This document shows positions 32,554 through 41,723 of a DNA stretch of 64,000 nt, one piece after another. The translations under genes and the position numbers were made by a program. This DNA comes from Roseibium aestuarii. Lineage in GTDB: Bacteria; Pseudomonadota; Alphaproteobacteria; Rhizobiales; Stappiaceae. The notes under the pieces are model-generated. The model did not search any database, was not told the DNA's origin, and saw nothing but the letters and a program-made list of their open reading frames with translations. The stretch lies in NCBI RefSeq assembly GCF_008477545.1, contig NZ_VORA01000007.1, positions 62,001 through 126,000 of the forward strand, in the 5' to 3' direction. Position 1 is the first letter of the stretch. Each line of letters opens with the position of its first letter.

Positions 32554-33669
32554 TCAGACCTTCGCGCCCTTCTTGCCCGAACCCAGAACACCGCTGTTTT
32601 CCTGATCCAGCGGCCAACGCGGCCGCGGGCTCACCCCCATGTCGTCCACAGGTCCGAGGCGGAGGCGCTCCAGCCCGGCCCAGGCGATCATGGCGGCATT
32701 GTCGGTGCACAGCGCCATGGGCGGGGCGACGAAGCGGGCGCCGGCCTCCTCGGAGGCCTTCAGCAGGGCCGCGCGGATCTCGCCGTTGGCGGCCACGCCG
32801 CCTGCAACCACGATGGTCGGGGTGATGCGCGGATATTGCTCGCGGAACAGGTCGAAGGCGCGGCGGGTGCGGGCCGCCAGCACATCGGCGACGGCGCGCT
32901 GGAACCCGGCGCAGAGATCGGCCACCGTCTGATCGTCGATCGGCTCCAGCTTCTTGGCCTGGGTACGCAGGGCGGTCTTCAGTCCGGCGAAGGACATGTC
33001 GAGGCCGGGACGGTCCAGCAGCGGGCGAGGCAGGGCGAAACGGGTCACGTCGCCGTCCCGGGCCAGGCGCTCCACGGCGGGGCCGCCGGGATAGGGCAGG
33101 CCCAGCAGCTTGGCCGTCTTGTCGAAGGCCTCGCCGATGGCGTCGTCGATGGTGGTGCCAAGACGCTCGTAGTCGCCCACGCCGCGCACCATGAGAAACT
33201 GGGTGTGGCCGCCTGAGACGAGCAGCAGCAGGAAGGGAAACTCGAGATCGTCGGTGAGGCGCGCCGTCAGGGCGTGGCCTTCCAGATGGTTCACCGCGAT
33301 CAGCGGCTTGCCGGCGGCCATGGCGATGGCCTTGGCGGTGAGGAAGCCGACGATGACGCCGCCGATGAGACCCGGACCGGCCGTGGCCGCCACCGCGTCG
33401 ATGTCGTCGAAGCTGCAACCGGCCTCATCGAGCGCCTGGGCGACGATCTTGTCGAGGACCTCGATATGGGCGCGGGCCGCGATCTCGGGAACCACGCCAC
33501 CGAAGGCCTTGTGCTCGTCGAACTGGGAGCGCACCACGTTGGAGAGAATGGCGCGGTCCACCGGTCCGCGCACGACGGCGGCGGCGGTCTCGTCGCAGCT
33601 GGTCTCGATCCCCAGAATGGTAAGCGACCCTGTGTCGCAAGCGGAATTTTCGGTTTTCATGGTTGCCAT
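32554..33669 (-). CDS. tsaD: tRNA N6-adenosine threonylcarbamoyltransferase
   Basis: Transfers the threonylcarbamoyl group to A37 of ANN-decoding tRNAs, working with TsaB/E. It is an ASKHA-fold protein of 371 residues. [14 protein letters not shown] is at the N terminus. The metal-binding His pair is in NHLEGHALT, followed by LVSGGHTQ and, near the C terminus, [13 protein letters not shown] and [12 protein letters not shown]. Two ATGs (33669, 33660) and a TTG (33681) are possible; none has a good ribosome binding site, and 33669 was taken. It is divergent from hemC with 95 bases between them. Confidence 0.96.
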   Translation of the reverse strand: MATMKTENSACDTGSLTILGIETSCDETAAAVVRGPVDRAILSNVVRSQFDEHKAFGGVVPEIAARAHIEVLDKIVAQALDEAGCSFDDIDAVAATAGPGLIGGVIVGFLTAKAIAMAAGKPLIAVNHLEGHALTARLTDDLEFPFLLLLVSGGHTQFLMVRGVGDYERLGTTIDDAIGEAFDKTAKLLGLPYPGGPAVERLARDGDVTRFALPRPLLDRPGLDMSFAGLKTALRTQAKKLEPIDDQTVADLCAGFQRAVADVLAARTRRAFDLFREQYPRITPTIVVAGGVAANGEIRAALLKASEEAGARFVAPPMALCTDNAAMIAWAGLERLRLGPVDDMGVSPRPRWPLDQENSGVLGSGKKGAKV

Positions 33670-33764
33670 TTCGCTGGCCAATGGTAGTCAACGGCCTATC
33701 ATCCGGCGATTGTCCTGTCGCCTCATAATTGCCCCTGAGGGGCCTAACATCGGGATAGCGACCC

Positions 33765-34688
33765 TTGCAAACGAAACCTTTGCGCATCGGCACCCGAGGC
33801 AGCGCTCTCGCCCTCGCTCAGGCTCACGAGACCCGCGGTCGGCTGATGGCAGCCCACGGATTGCCGGAGGACGCCTTCGAGATCGTCGTCATCAAGACCT
33901 CCGGGGACCAGATCCAGGATCGGCCCCTGTCCGAGGTGGGTGGCAAAGGGCTCTTCACGAAGGAGATCGAAGAGGCGCTTCTCAATCGCTCCATCGATCT
34001 GGCCGTCCATTCCTCCAAGGACATGCCGACCGTCCTGCCCGATGGGCTGGCACTGACGGCCTTCCTGCCGCGCGAAGATGTGCGCGACGCCTTTATTTCG
34101 CCCAAGGCGAAGACCCTTCTCGACCTGCCCCATGGTGCCGTGGTCGGGTCCAGCTCCCTGCGCCGGCAGGCCATGATCAAGCGTCTGCGCCCGGACATCG
34201 AGGTGGTGATGTATCGCGGCAACGTGCAGACGCGCCTGCGCAAGCTGGACGAGGGGCAAGTGGATGCGACGCTTCTGGCCTATGCGGGGCTTCGCCGCCT
34301 CGGGCTGGGCGATGTGGTGACCAGCCTGCTCGACACCGGCGATTTCCTGCCGGCCGTGGGGCAAGGGGCGATCTGCATCGAAAGCCGTGAGGGCGATGCC
34401 CCCACGCTGGCCCTGCTTGCGGCCATCCATGATCCGCTGACCGAATGCCGTCTCGTGGCCGAACGTGCTTTCCTGACCGTTCTCGACGGCTCGTGCCGGA
34501 CCCCGATCGGTGGTCTGGCCGAGGTGGATGGCGAGACGCTGACCCTGCGCGGCTGCGTGCTCAAGCCGGATGGCTCGGAGCGCCACGATCTGGAGCGTTC
34601 GGGTCCCGTATCGCAGGCCGAGCAGATCGGTCGCGAGGCGGGCGAGGCGCTGAAGGCGCTGATGGGACCGGAGTTTCTCGCGAACTGA
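33765..34688 (+). CDS. hemC: Porphobilinogen deaminase (hydroxymethylbilane synthase)
   Basis: Polymerises four porphobilinogens into hydroxymethylbilane. A 307-residue protein with [13 protein letters not shown] at the N terminus, the active-site [18 protein letters not shown], and the dipyrromethane-cofactor Cys in [11 protein letters not shown]. The start appears to be TTG 33765, the only start upstream of the conserved N terminus. It is followed after 24 bases by hemD, the next enzyme in the pathway. Confidence 0.97.
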   Translation: MQTKPLRIGTRGSALALAQAHETRGRLMAAHGLPEDAFEIVVIKTSGDQIQDRPLSEVGGKGLFTKEIEEALLNRSIDLAVHSSKDMPTVLPDGLALTAFLPREDVRDAFISPKAKTLLDLPHGAVVGSSSLRRQAMIKRLRPDIEVVMYRGNVQTRLRKLDEGQVDATLLAYAGLRRLGLGDVVTSLLDTGDFLPAVGQGAICIESREGDAPTLALLAAIHDPLTECRLVAERAFLTVLDGSCRTPIGGLAEVDGETLTLRGCVLKPDGSERHDLERSGPVSQAEQIGREAGEALKALMGPEFLAN

Positions 34689-34712
34689 CCGGTGGCGGAG
34701 AAGGGAGGGATC

Positions 34713-35417
34713 ATGCGGTTTCTGGTGACCCGGCCCGACCCCGAGGGAACGGCGACGGCCGAAAGGCTGCGGGCGCTGGGCCATGAGGTGCTCTGCGCGC
34801 CGGTGATGCGCGAAGACCGTCTCGCCCTTCCCGACGGGCTCGACCCGCGGGGCTGGACGACCCTTGCGGTCACGAGCGCTCGTGTTGCCGTGATCCTTGC
34901 AAGTCTGCCTGTTTTTGAGAACCTTCGGATGCTTCCGGCCTATGCGGTGGGCGACCGCACGGCGGAAGCGCTGCGGGCGACCGGGTTCCAGACGGTCCGG
35001 TCAGCGTCGGGTGCCGGCGCGGATCTGGCGGCACTGATTGCAGATGCGCAACCGGGCGCGCGGGTCGTCTATCCGGCGGCACAGGACCGGGCCTTCGATC
35101 TTTCCGGTGCCCTTCAGGCCCTCGGGGTGACCTGCGACACTTTCGACCTCTACCGGATGGTGCCAGCCGACGCGCTGGCGCCCGACATCCTTGATGCGCT
35201 GCGCGCCGGGCAGGTCGACCGGATCCTGCTTTACTCCCGCCGGACGGCGGAGATTTTCGTGGATCTGCTGAAACAGGCTTCGGCCTTAGAACTTTTGCGT
35301 AATCAGCACGTTGTAGCCTTGTCGGAGACTGTTGCCGCCGCCTTGCCGAATTTCGCGAGGGTGGAGGTGGCGCGACAGCCGACTGAGGTCAGCCTCTTCG
35401 AGGCGGCGGGGGCGTGA
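34713..35417 (+). CDS. hemD: Uroporphyrinogen-III synthase
   Basis: Closes and inverts ring D of hydroxymethylbilane. A 234-residue protein with the weakly conserved bilobal fold: FLVTRPDPEGTATAERL, AVTSARVAVILASLP, AVGDRTAEALRATGF, YPAAQDRAFDLSGAL and LLYSRRTAEIFVDLL. AAGGGAGGG at 34701-34709 selects ATG 34713 over GTG 34692. Its place after hemC and before Mic60 supports the call where the sequence itself is divergent. Confidence 0.93.
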   Translation: MRFLVTRPDPEGTATAERLRALGHEVLCAPVMREDRLALPDGLDPRGWTTLAVTSARVAVILASLPVFENLRMLPAYAVGDRTAEALRATGFQTVRSASGAGADLAALIADAQPGARVVYPAAQDRAFDLSGALQALGVTCDTFDLYRMVPADALAPDILDALRAGQVDRILLYSRRTAEIFVDLLKQASALELLRNQHVVALSETVAAALPNFARVEVARQPTEVSLFEAAGA

Positions 35418-35549
35418 GGGAACAGGGCGGCCGGGACGAGATTCCGCAGCGCGAAAAACCCCTTGTCCCGTGCTACCCCTGACCCGGCGGGTGTGTATAG
35501 TAGAGGGAATTCCCGTTTCGAGACGGGGCAGACGGTGAGGATCCAGCCC

Positions 35550-37310
35550 ATGGCAACCGACAAAGAACCTTCCGGCAAAACCGCAGCATCCGGTGCGTCC
35601 GGCGGAGCTTCTGCGACTGGTAGCGCGTCCACCGGACAAGCCGCGCCGGGCAGTGCCGCCAAGGGGGCTTCGGCCGCCGAGACCGCGGCCCAGGCCGGAA
35701 AGGGCAAGCGCCCGGTGACCATCGATCTGGAACCGACGAAGGTTGCCGTGAAGCCGGATGCGTCCGGCTCCGCTGCCGCCGGTTCTGCTGCCGCGTCTTC
35801 TTCTGCCGCAGCTTCGGCCTCTGCCAAGTCAACATCTGGGGCTTCTGGAGATGCGGCGACGCCTGCTTCCAGTGCGAAGCCCGAAGCCACGTCAACAGCT
35901 GCAAAGCCTGCGGCTCCTTCCAGTGACACGGCCGCCGGTGCGTCTGCGGCGCGTGCCGCATCGAAGGACGCCGAAAAGCCGACTGCCCCATCCGAGGCGA
36001 CCGAGACTGAGAAGGCGGCGCGGTCGCGGGCCTTCAATCAGCCTCCGGCTGCCGAGCCGCGCGGTCCCGGCCTTGGCAGCCTGCTCTTCGCCGCCGTCTT
36101 CGGCGGTGTGGTGGTCGTTTCCGGCGCCTATGGCCTGCATGTGGCGGGTGTTCTGCCCGTCGTCGGGCAGGGCGCGGAACAGAGCGCCCTGCAGGCGCGG
36201 CTTGCAGAGCTGGAGCAGCGTCTGACGACCTCGGGCGGCGCCGCTCTGGATGCGGCCGAGACCCGGATCTCCGCAATCGAGGACAAGATCTCCGCACTGC
36301 CCGGCACCGATGCCGGGTCGGGCGAGGTGGAAGCCGCTCTGAGTGATCTGCGCAGCGGTCTGGATGCCCTCACCGAACGGGTGAATGCAGGCGCCGGCGC
36401 ACCGGGTGGCGCGAATGAGGGCCTTGCCCAGGATCTGGCAGCGGTGCGTGCCGATCTGTCCCGACTGGAAGGTCAGATCTCAGCCGGTGCCGATGTCAGC
36501 GCTTCGCTCGACACCGTCCAGTCCGGGCTTGAGGCGGCCGTCAGCCGTCTCGACAGCGTCGAGGCGACGGCAAAGGCTGCCCAGAGCGCGGTCTCGACCT
36601 CCGATGTCTCGCTGAAGACCATTTCCGACAGCCAGGCGCGGGCGAGCGAGTCCCTTGCGGCCCTGTCGAGCGACGTTCAGACCCTTTCTGACCGGGTCGC
36701 GTCGAACCAGAGCGCGGTTGCCGAGCAGATCGAGGGCTTGTCCCAGAGGCTGGCGGCGGTGGAGGCCACCATGGGTGACGCCACCGCGCGGGAGCTGGCG
36801 GCGCGGGCCCTGTCGATTGCCGCTCTGAAGTCCGCGGTCGACTCCGGCCGCCCCTATGAGGCGGAACTGGCAGCGGTACGCGCCGGTCTTCCCGGTGGCA
36901 TGGATCTGGCGGCGCTGGAAAGTCATGCGGCGGCGGGTGTGTCTCCTGCGCCGGCGCTGATCGCCGAATTCCCGGCGGTGTCGCGGGCGATGTTCGGCGA
37001 GATCATCCGCCCGGAACGCTCCGACGACGTGTTCCAGTCGCTCCTGTCCAGCGCCAAATCCCTGGTGGCCGTGCGCGGACCGGGGGACGAGAGTGGGGAA
37101 GGGCCGGAAGCCGAGCTGCGCCGCATGGAAACCGCAGTTGCCCGGGCGGATCTCGATGTCGCCCTTGCCGCCTATGACAAGCTGCCGGAGCCGGTTCAGG
37201 CCGCCGGGGCCGATTGGGCGGCGCGGGCGCGGGCGCGCGTTGCCGTAGACACGCTCACCCGCCAGACCTCGCAGGAGGTGCTGCGGGGGCTTGCTGGCCG
37301 CGAGAGCTGA
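35550..37310 (+). CDS. Alphaproteobacterial Mic60 (mitofilin homologue, COG4223)
   Basis: A 586-residue inner-membrane protein. Residues 1-165 are Ala/Ser/Thr/Pro-rich and probably disordered, residues about 180-203 are one membrane helix (SLLFAAVFGGVVVVSGAYGL), then a long coiled-coil region to about 430, and a C-terminal mitofilin-like helical domain (LDVALAAYDKLPEPVQ and onward). Alphaproteobacterial Mic60 has been shown in other species to shape intracytoplasmic membranes, as mitofilin shapes cristae. A TATAGT element at 35496-35501 may be a -10 for this gene. It sits between hemD and the HemY-like gene, the conserved order. Confidence 0.88.
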   Translation: MATDKEPSGKTAASGASGGASATGSASTGQAAPGSAAKGASAAETAAQAGKGKRPVTIDLEPTKVAVKPDASGSAAAGSAAASSSAAASASAKSTSGASGDAATPASSAKPEATSTAAKPAAPSSDTAAGASAARAASKDAEKPTAPSEATETEKAARSRAFNQPPAAEPRGPGLGSLLFAAVFGGVVVVSGAYGLHVAGVLPVVGQGAEQSALQARLAELEQRLTTSGGAALDAAETRISAIEDKISALPGTDAGSGEVEAALSDLRSGLDALTERVNAGAGAPGGANEGLAQDLAAVRADLSRLEGQISAGADVSASLDTVQSGLEAAVSRLDSVEATAKAAQSAVSTSDVSLKTISDSQARASESLAALSSDVQTLSDRVASNQSAVAEQIEGLSQRLAAVEATMGDATARELAARALSIAALKSAVDSGRPYEAELAAVRAGLPGGMDLAALESHAAAGVSPAPALIAEFPAVSRAMFGEIIRPERSDDVFQSLLSSAKSLVAVRGPGDESGEGPEAELRRMETAVARADLDVALAAYDKLPEPVQAAGADWAARARARVAVDTLTRQTSQEVLRGLAGRES

Positions 37311-37396
37311 GCGCGCTGGCGATGATTTCCTGGCCGCGCGCGGCCGGGACGAACTGTTGAAGAGCCGGTGCGGCCGGTGAACTGGGAGCCTGCGGA

Positions 37397-39277
37397 ATGA
37401 TCCGTGTCTTGATCTTCATCATTCTTCTCTTCTTCGCGGCACTTGGGTTCGCGTGGCTCGCGGACCTGCCCGGAACGGTCAGCATCGGGTGGGAAGGCTA
37501 TGTGTGGGAGCAGTCCCCGATCGTGGCCGTGGTCATGCTGGGCCTTGTTCTCGTCGCTGTGCTGGCGCTTCATTCGCTGGTGATGACGATCCTGCGCTCG
37601 CCGCGCATCGCCAACCGCTTCTTCGTCCGTCGCCGCCGTGAAAAGGGGTATCGGGCCCTGTCGCGCGGTCTTCTGGCGCTGGGCGCGGGCGATGCGAAGC
37701 TTGCGCGCAAGCACGGGGTAGACGCGGACAAGCTGCTGAAGCACGAGCCGGCGACCAAGCTGCTGCTGGCCCAGACTGCGCAGATGGCCGGGCGTCACGA
37801 CGAGGCGCGCGAGCGCTATGAGGCCATGCTGGAGGAAGACGACACCCGGCCGGTTGGTCTGCATGGTCTCTTCATCGAGGCCGAGCGTGAGGGCGAGCCT
37901 CTGGCCGCCCGCCACTATGCGGAAGAGGCCGCGCGGGAGGCTCCCGGTCTTGCCTGGGCCGGTCAGGCCGTTCTCGGCTATCAGGCGGTGGCGCGGGACT
38001 GGGAAAAGGCCCTGCACACGCTGGAGGCCAATTACACTGCCAAACTTCTCGACAAGAAGACCTATCGCCGGCATCGCGCGGTGATCCTGACGGCTCTGGC
38101 CATGGATCTGGAACAGGGCGAGCCGGACCGGGCCTATTCCCTGGCACGAGAGGCCCATGGCATGGCGCTGGATCTGGTGCCCGCCGCAGTTCTGGCCGCG
38201 CGGCTTGCCACCCGCAAGGGCGAGATCCGCAAGGCGACCAAGCTCATCGAGAGCACCTGGCGCGTGGCGCCGCACCCGGATCTGGCCGAGGCCTATGCCC
38301 ATGTGCGTACGGGCGACAGCGCGGTAGATCGTCTGAAGCGGGTCAAGGTGCTGGCGGGTCAGAAGGCCAATGCGGCGGAAGGGTCGCTCGCGGTTGCCCG
38401 GGTTGCCATCGAGGCGCGGGAATTCGACGAGGCCCGCGACGCCCTTAAGAGTGTGCTGCGCGCGGAAACCTCCCGGGCTGCGTTCCTGCTCATGGCCGAA
38501 CTGGAAGAGGCCGAGCATGGGGATAAGGGGCGCATGCGCGAATGGCTCGCCCGTGCCGTGCGGGCGCCTCAGGACAAGGCCTGGGTCGCAGACGGCATCG
38601 TGTCGCGGGACTGGAGGCCGGTGTCGCCGGTGACCGGTCGTCTGGACGCATTCGAATGGGCCACGCCTGCCGGAATGGACGAGGGGGCCGTGCTTCTGGA
38701 GGACGCCGCCTTCGACGAACCCGCTCTGCCGATCCTCACCCCGGCCCAGGCTGAAGCGACCGAGGCGGCTGCCGTCGTGTCGTCGCCTGCGGGTGCGCAG
38801 GCTGGCCGCGCCGCCGCGGACGAAGCCTCCATGGTTGACGTCACCCCGCGCCGCGATATCTCGCCGGCCGCCCGCGCCGATGCGGCAACGCCTGCTCCGT
38901 CTTCTGCAAAGCCGCAAGCCACCCCCGCAGTCGAAGTGCTGCCGGGCAAGGAAGGCTATGAAGGCACGACGGATGACGTGTCCCACATGACGCGGCCGCA
39001 GGATCTGGCGGAAGCGCCGGCGACGGGGACGCCCGCTGCGGCTGCCGCGACGACCCCGGCGGACACCAAGGCGTCGACACCTGCGCCGCAAGCGGCAGCC
39101 GGGGACGTCCGCGACAAGCCCGCTGCTGCCGCGCCTTCGCCGGCCAAGCCAGCGCAGGCCGATCCGAAGCAGCCGATTGCCTTCCCGCTGGAGCGCATGC
39201 CCGATGATCCGGGCCTTGAGGACGAGGAAGGTGGCGAGGCCTTCGCCACGCCGACCCGGCCGCGTTTCTTCAATTGA
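37397..39277 (+). CDS. HemY-N domain, TPR-containing membrane protein
   Basis: A 626-residue protein with two N-terminal membrane helices (residues 2-20 and about 40-62: IVAVVMLGLVLVAVLALHSL), the HemY N-terminal domain, and tetratricopeptide-type helical repeats to about residue 410. After about 450 it becomes Ala/Pro/Thr-rich and disordered, ending LERMPDDPGLEDEEGG and a short basic tail. HemY-type proteins are linked genetically to heme synthesis, and this one is the usual neighbour of Mic60. Biochemical role unproven. It starts 86 bases after the Mic60 stop. Confidence 0.9.
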   Translation: MIRVLIFIILLFFAALGFAWLADLPGTVSIGWEGYVWEQSPIVAVVMLGLVLVAVLALHSLVMTILRSPRIANRFFVRRRREKGYRALSRGLLALGAGDAKLARKHGVDADKLLKHEPATKLLLAQTAQMAGRHDEARERYEAMLEEDDTRPVGLHGLFIEAEREGEPLAARHYAEEAAREAPGLAWAGQAVLGYQAVARDWEKALHTLEANYTAKLLDKKTYRRHRAVILTALAMDLEQGEPDRAYSLAREAHGMALDLVPAAVLAARLATRKGEIRKATKLIESTWRVAPHPDLAEAYAHVRTGDSAVDRLKRVKVLAGQKANAAEGSLAVARVAIEAREFDEARDALKSVLRAETSRAAFLLMAELEEAEHGDKGRMREWLARAVRAPQDKAWVADGIVSRDWRPVSPVTGRLDAFEWATPAGMDEGAVLLEDAAFDEPALPILTPAQAEATEAAAVVSSPAGAQAGRAAADEASMVDVTPRRDISPAARADAATPAPSSAKPQATPAVEVLPGKEGYEGTTDDVSHMTRPQDLAEAPATGTPAAAAATTPADTKASTPAPQAAAGDVRDKPAAAAPSPAKPAQADPKQPIAFPLERMPDDPGLEDEEGGEAFATPTRPRFFN

Positions 39278-39303
39278 GCCAAGGCTTCGGGCCGAATTTC
39301 AGG

Positions 39304-39325
39304 GGGCGGCGCTCCGGCGCTGCCC
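39304..39325 (+). terminator. Possible terminator after the HemY-like gene
   Basis: An 8-bp GC stem (39304-39311 with 39318-39325, one G-U pair) and a 6-base loop lie 26 bases after the stop. The tail TCTCCTCGT is only weakly T-rich. Confidence 0.4.
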
Positions 39326-39354
39326 TCTCCTCGTCAACAGGTGTCAGTTGCCTC

Positions 39355-39383
39355 TTGCATCTGCCGCCTCGCTCCGCTATCAA
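39355..39383 (+). promoter_or_regulatory. Candidate promoter of tRNA-Thr
   Basis: TTGCAT (39355-39360), a 17-base spacer and TATCAA (39378-39383) stand 57 bases upstream of the tRNA. Spacing is optimal; the hexamers match the vegetative consensus only partly. Confidence 0.35.
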
Positions 39384-39440
39384 GCGGCGCATTCGGAAGT
39401 CATCCGAACCGCATCCGTCGAATTCCTTCCGGATGCACAG

Positions 39441-39516
39441 GCCGCTGTAGCTCAGTTGGTAGAGCACGTCATTCGTAATGATGGGGTCGGGGGTTCGAGT
39501 CCCTTCAGCGGCACCA
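39441..39516 (+). tRNA. tRNA-Thr(CGT)
   Basis: 76 bases with CCA encoded. The acceptor stem GCCGCTG pairs with CAGCGGC, the D stem is GCTC/GAGC, and the anticodon stem CGTCA/TGATG carries loop TTCGTAA with anticodon CGT (reads ACG, threonine). The variable loop is GGGTC. The T arm GGGGG-TTCGAGT-CCCTT closes with two G-U pairs. All arms fold normally. Confidence 0.97.
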
Positions 39517-39676
39517 CTTCTCCTTCTTTCCAGAAGTCAGCCTCCCGAACAGGGAGGGCTTGTGTTTTCCACGTCTCGGCGGGGCCCCTCGTGCTGGCGG
39601 CTTGACCGCTCCCGCCAATCGGATTCTCATGGTCGAATCATTGACCTGAAGCGAGTGAAGCGGGGGAGCTGCGTCC

Positions 39677-40516
39677 ATGGGACGGACCGCGAGACTGGAA
39701 CTCCTGAGGCGCCTGCTGCCGCTGGGACTTGCGGTGCTTGGCCTGTCCGGAGCCATGACCTTTCTCAGCCTGCTCACCGGTGGCATGTGCCTGGCGGCGG
39801 CTGCCGCGATCTATTTCGCGCTTCCCCACCCGCGCCTCATGGCGGGGGCCGTTCGTCCCACCGCCGTGCCTCCTGTCGGCATCAGCGATGCCATCGGCTT
39901 CCTGATCGGGGTGCCGCTCCTCACCGCCGGGCTTGTGGGGGCGGGCGCTGCCGATCCGGCCATGGCGCTGGTCTATCTGGCGCTGCTTTTGCCGGGCAGT
40001 CTCTGCATCCCGCTCTTCATCCTGATCGTGCGGCAGGAGACCTCCTGGATCCGCTTCGTCAACAACGGCTTCGAGATCACGCAGATGGGCCTGACCGCCC
40101 GGGTTCCCTATTCGGAGATCCGGGACGTCGAGCTGAAGAGCCTGCGCGCAAGTGGCGGGCGCGGCTGGATGATGTCGCTCTTTGCAGGTGGTGGCGGCCA
40201 CAAGCGAATCACCCTGCTGAATGCCGGGTCGGAAACCAAGGCCATGATCTTCCGGGCCCGCAACGGGGATGTGTTCTCCGTGTCCTGTGAGGTGATCCCG
40301 GATCTTAACCGGGTGCTGGTCGGTCTGGACCGGGCCGGGGTGGACTTGCCTGCGGCCTTCGCGGAGCGACAGCGCAAGCGCACCCGGAAGATGAAGGAGC
40401 GGATCTACGGCAAGCCGGAGCTCTCGGATTCCGCAGGCCGCATGGAAAAGCTCGATTCCTCCCGCATTGCCGAGACCATCCGCCGGTACCGGCAGCGCAA
40501 GCTCGCCTCGGGCTGA
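39677..40516 (+). CDS. Membrane protein with PH-like domain, unknown function
   Basis: A 279-residue protein. There are two hydrophobic helices in residues 12-52 and two more at about 70-120 (IGFLIGVPLLTAGLVGAG, ALVYLALLLPGSLCIPLFIL). Then comes a beta-rich stretch (IRFVNNGFEITQMGL, VPYSEIRDVELKSL, RITLLNAGSETKAMIF) that resembles bacterial PH domains, and finally a highly basic helical tail (RKRTRKMKERIYG, ETIRRYRQRK). I do not recognise a named family. It is monocistronic, with its own terminator. Confidence 0.7.
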   Translation: MGRTARLELLRRLLPLGLAVLGLSGAMTFLSLLTGGMCLAAAAAIYFALPHPRLMAGAVRPTAVPPVGISDAIGFLIGVPLLTAGLVGAGAADPAMALVYLALLLPGSLCIPLFILIVRQETSWIRFVNNGFEITQMGLTARVPYSEIRDVELKSLRASGGRGWMMSLFAGGGGHKRITLLNAGSETKAMIFRARNGDVFSVSCEVIPDLNRVLVGLDRAGVDLPAAFAERQRKRTRKMKERIYGKPELSDSAGRMEKLDSSRIAETIRRYRQRKLASG

Positions 40517-40547
40517 GGGGGGGCTGACGGGCGCGTGCTGATCGGTG

Positions 40548-40574
40548 CGGACTGAGCGCGGCTAGTCCGTTTTT
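40548..40574 (+). terminator. Terminator of the PH-like membrane protein gene
   Basis: A 6-bp stem CGGACT/AGTCCG (40548-40553 with 40564-40569) and a 10-base loop are followed by TTTTT. It begins 32 bases after the stop. Confidence 0.65.
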
Positions 40575-40695
40575 GCGGCCGCTTGCGCCGGTTTTCCGCG
40601 ACTTGTCAGAAAACGGTCACACGGCGGCGGGTCGGGCACGGTAAAACGGGTCATCGGCCGCTCCGGCCGGGAGACAGGATCGAGGAGACTTCGGG

Positions 40696-41604
40696 ATGAG
40701 CGACGACAGTGCCCGCAGCTGGGTCGAGGCCGAGTGGCTGGACAGTCTGGACGAGGAACTGGAAATGGAGATCGACGATCTCCTGATCTCCAAGGAACTC
40801 GCCTTCATCACCGAGCACCGGCACACGTCCGAGCTGGACCGGAAGGTCTATTTCCACGAGTTGCTGCGCCTGCAGGCCGAGCTGGTGAAGCTGCAGGACT
40901 GGGTGCAGGCGGAGGGGCGCAAGGTCGTCGTGATCTTCGAAGGGCGCGATGCGGCCGGCAAGGGCGGCGTGATTAAGCGCATCACCCAGCGGCTCAATCC
41001 GCGCGTTGCCCGCGTGGTCGCCCTGCCGGCGCCGACGGAGCGCGAGAAGAGCCAGTGGTATTTCCAGCGCTACGTGCCCCATCTGCCGGCGGCCGGCGAG
41101 ATCGTTCTCTTCGACCGGTCCTGGTACAACCGGTCCGGGGTGGAGCGGGTCATGGGCTTTGCCTCCGATGATCAGGTTGAACAGTTCTTCAACGACGTGC
41201 CCGAGTTCGAGCGCATGCTGGTGCGCTCCGGCATTACCCTGGTGAAATACTGGTTCTCCATCACCGATCAGGAGCAGCAGCTGCGTTTCCTCATGCGCAT
41301 CCACGATCCGCTGAAGCAGTGGAAGCTCAGCCCCATGGACCTGGAATCCCGCAAGCGCTGGGAAAAATACACCAAGGCCAAGGAAGAGACCTTCGAGCGG
41401 ACGAACATTCCCGAGGCGCCCTGGTTCATCGTGGAGGGCAATGACAAGAAGCGGGCGCGGCTGAATTGCATCAGCCATCTGCTCTCGCTCCTGCCTTATG
41501 GGGAGGTGCCGCACGATCCGATCCACCTGCCGGAGCGGGTCTTCAATCCGGATTACGAGCGCAAGGTGCTGCCGGACGAGCTCTACGTGCCGGAAAAATT
41601 CTGA
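40696..41604 (+). CDS. ppk2: Polyphosphate kinase 2
   Basis: A 302-residue PPK2, which uses polyphosphate to phosphorylate nucleoside diphosphates (or the reverse). The Walker A motif is FEGRDAAGKGG at residues 81-91, Walker B is LFDRSWYNRSGVERVMGF, and the lid and substrate region is KYWFSITDQEQQLRFLMR with KLSPMDLESRKRW. Sequence and length place it with the one-domain class; nucleotide preference cannot be read directly. AGGAG is well placed before ATG 40696. It is followed by a weak terminator. Confidence 0.95.
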   Translation: MSDDSARSWVEAEWLDSLDEELEMEIDDLLISKELAFITEHRHTSELDRKVYFHELLRLQAELVKLQDWVQAEGRKVVVIFEGRDAAGKGGVIKRITQRLNPRVARVVALPAPTEREKSQWYFQRYVPHLPAAGEIVLFDRSWYNRSGVERVMGFASDDQVEQFFNDVPEFERMLVRSGITLVKYWFSITDQEQQLRFLMRIHDPLKQWKLSPMDLESRKRWEKYTKAKEETFERTNIPEAPWFIVEGNDKKRARLNCISHLLSLLPYGEVPHDPIHLPERVFNPDYERKVLPDELYVPEKF

Positions 41605-41611
41605 TCGGGAC

Positions 41612-41632
41612 GGCAACCGCGCTTCGGTTGCC
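41612..41632 (+). terminator. Possible terminator of ppk2
   Basis: A perfect 8-bp stem GGCAACCG/CGGTTGCC with a 5-base loop, 8 bases after the ppk2 stop. The trailing sequence (TTGCC) is not a T-run. Confidence 0.5.
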
Positions 41633-41723
41633 TTGCCAGAAGCACCAATCCTTGGCATGTCTGCCGGGCCTGAGGGACGTTGCTCAGGCCGCGTGACAGA
41701 TTGCTTCAGGAGGAGAGCGCACC

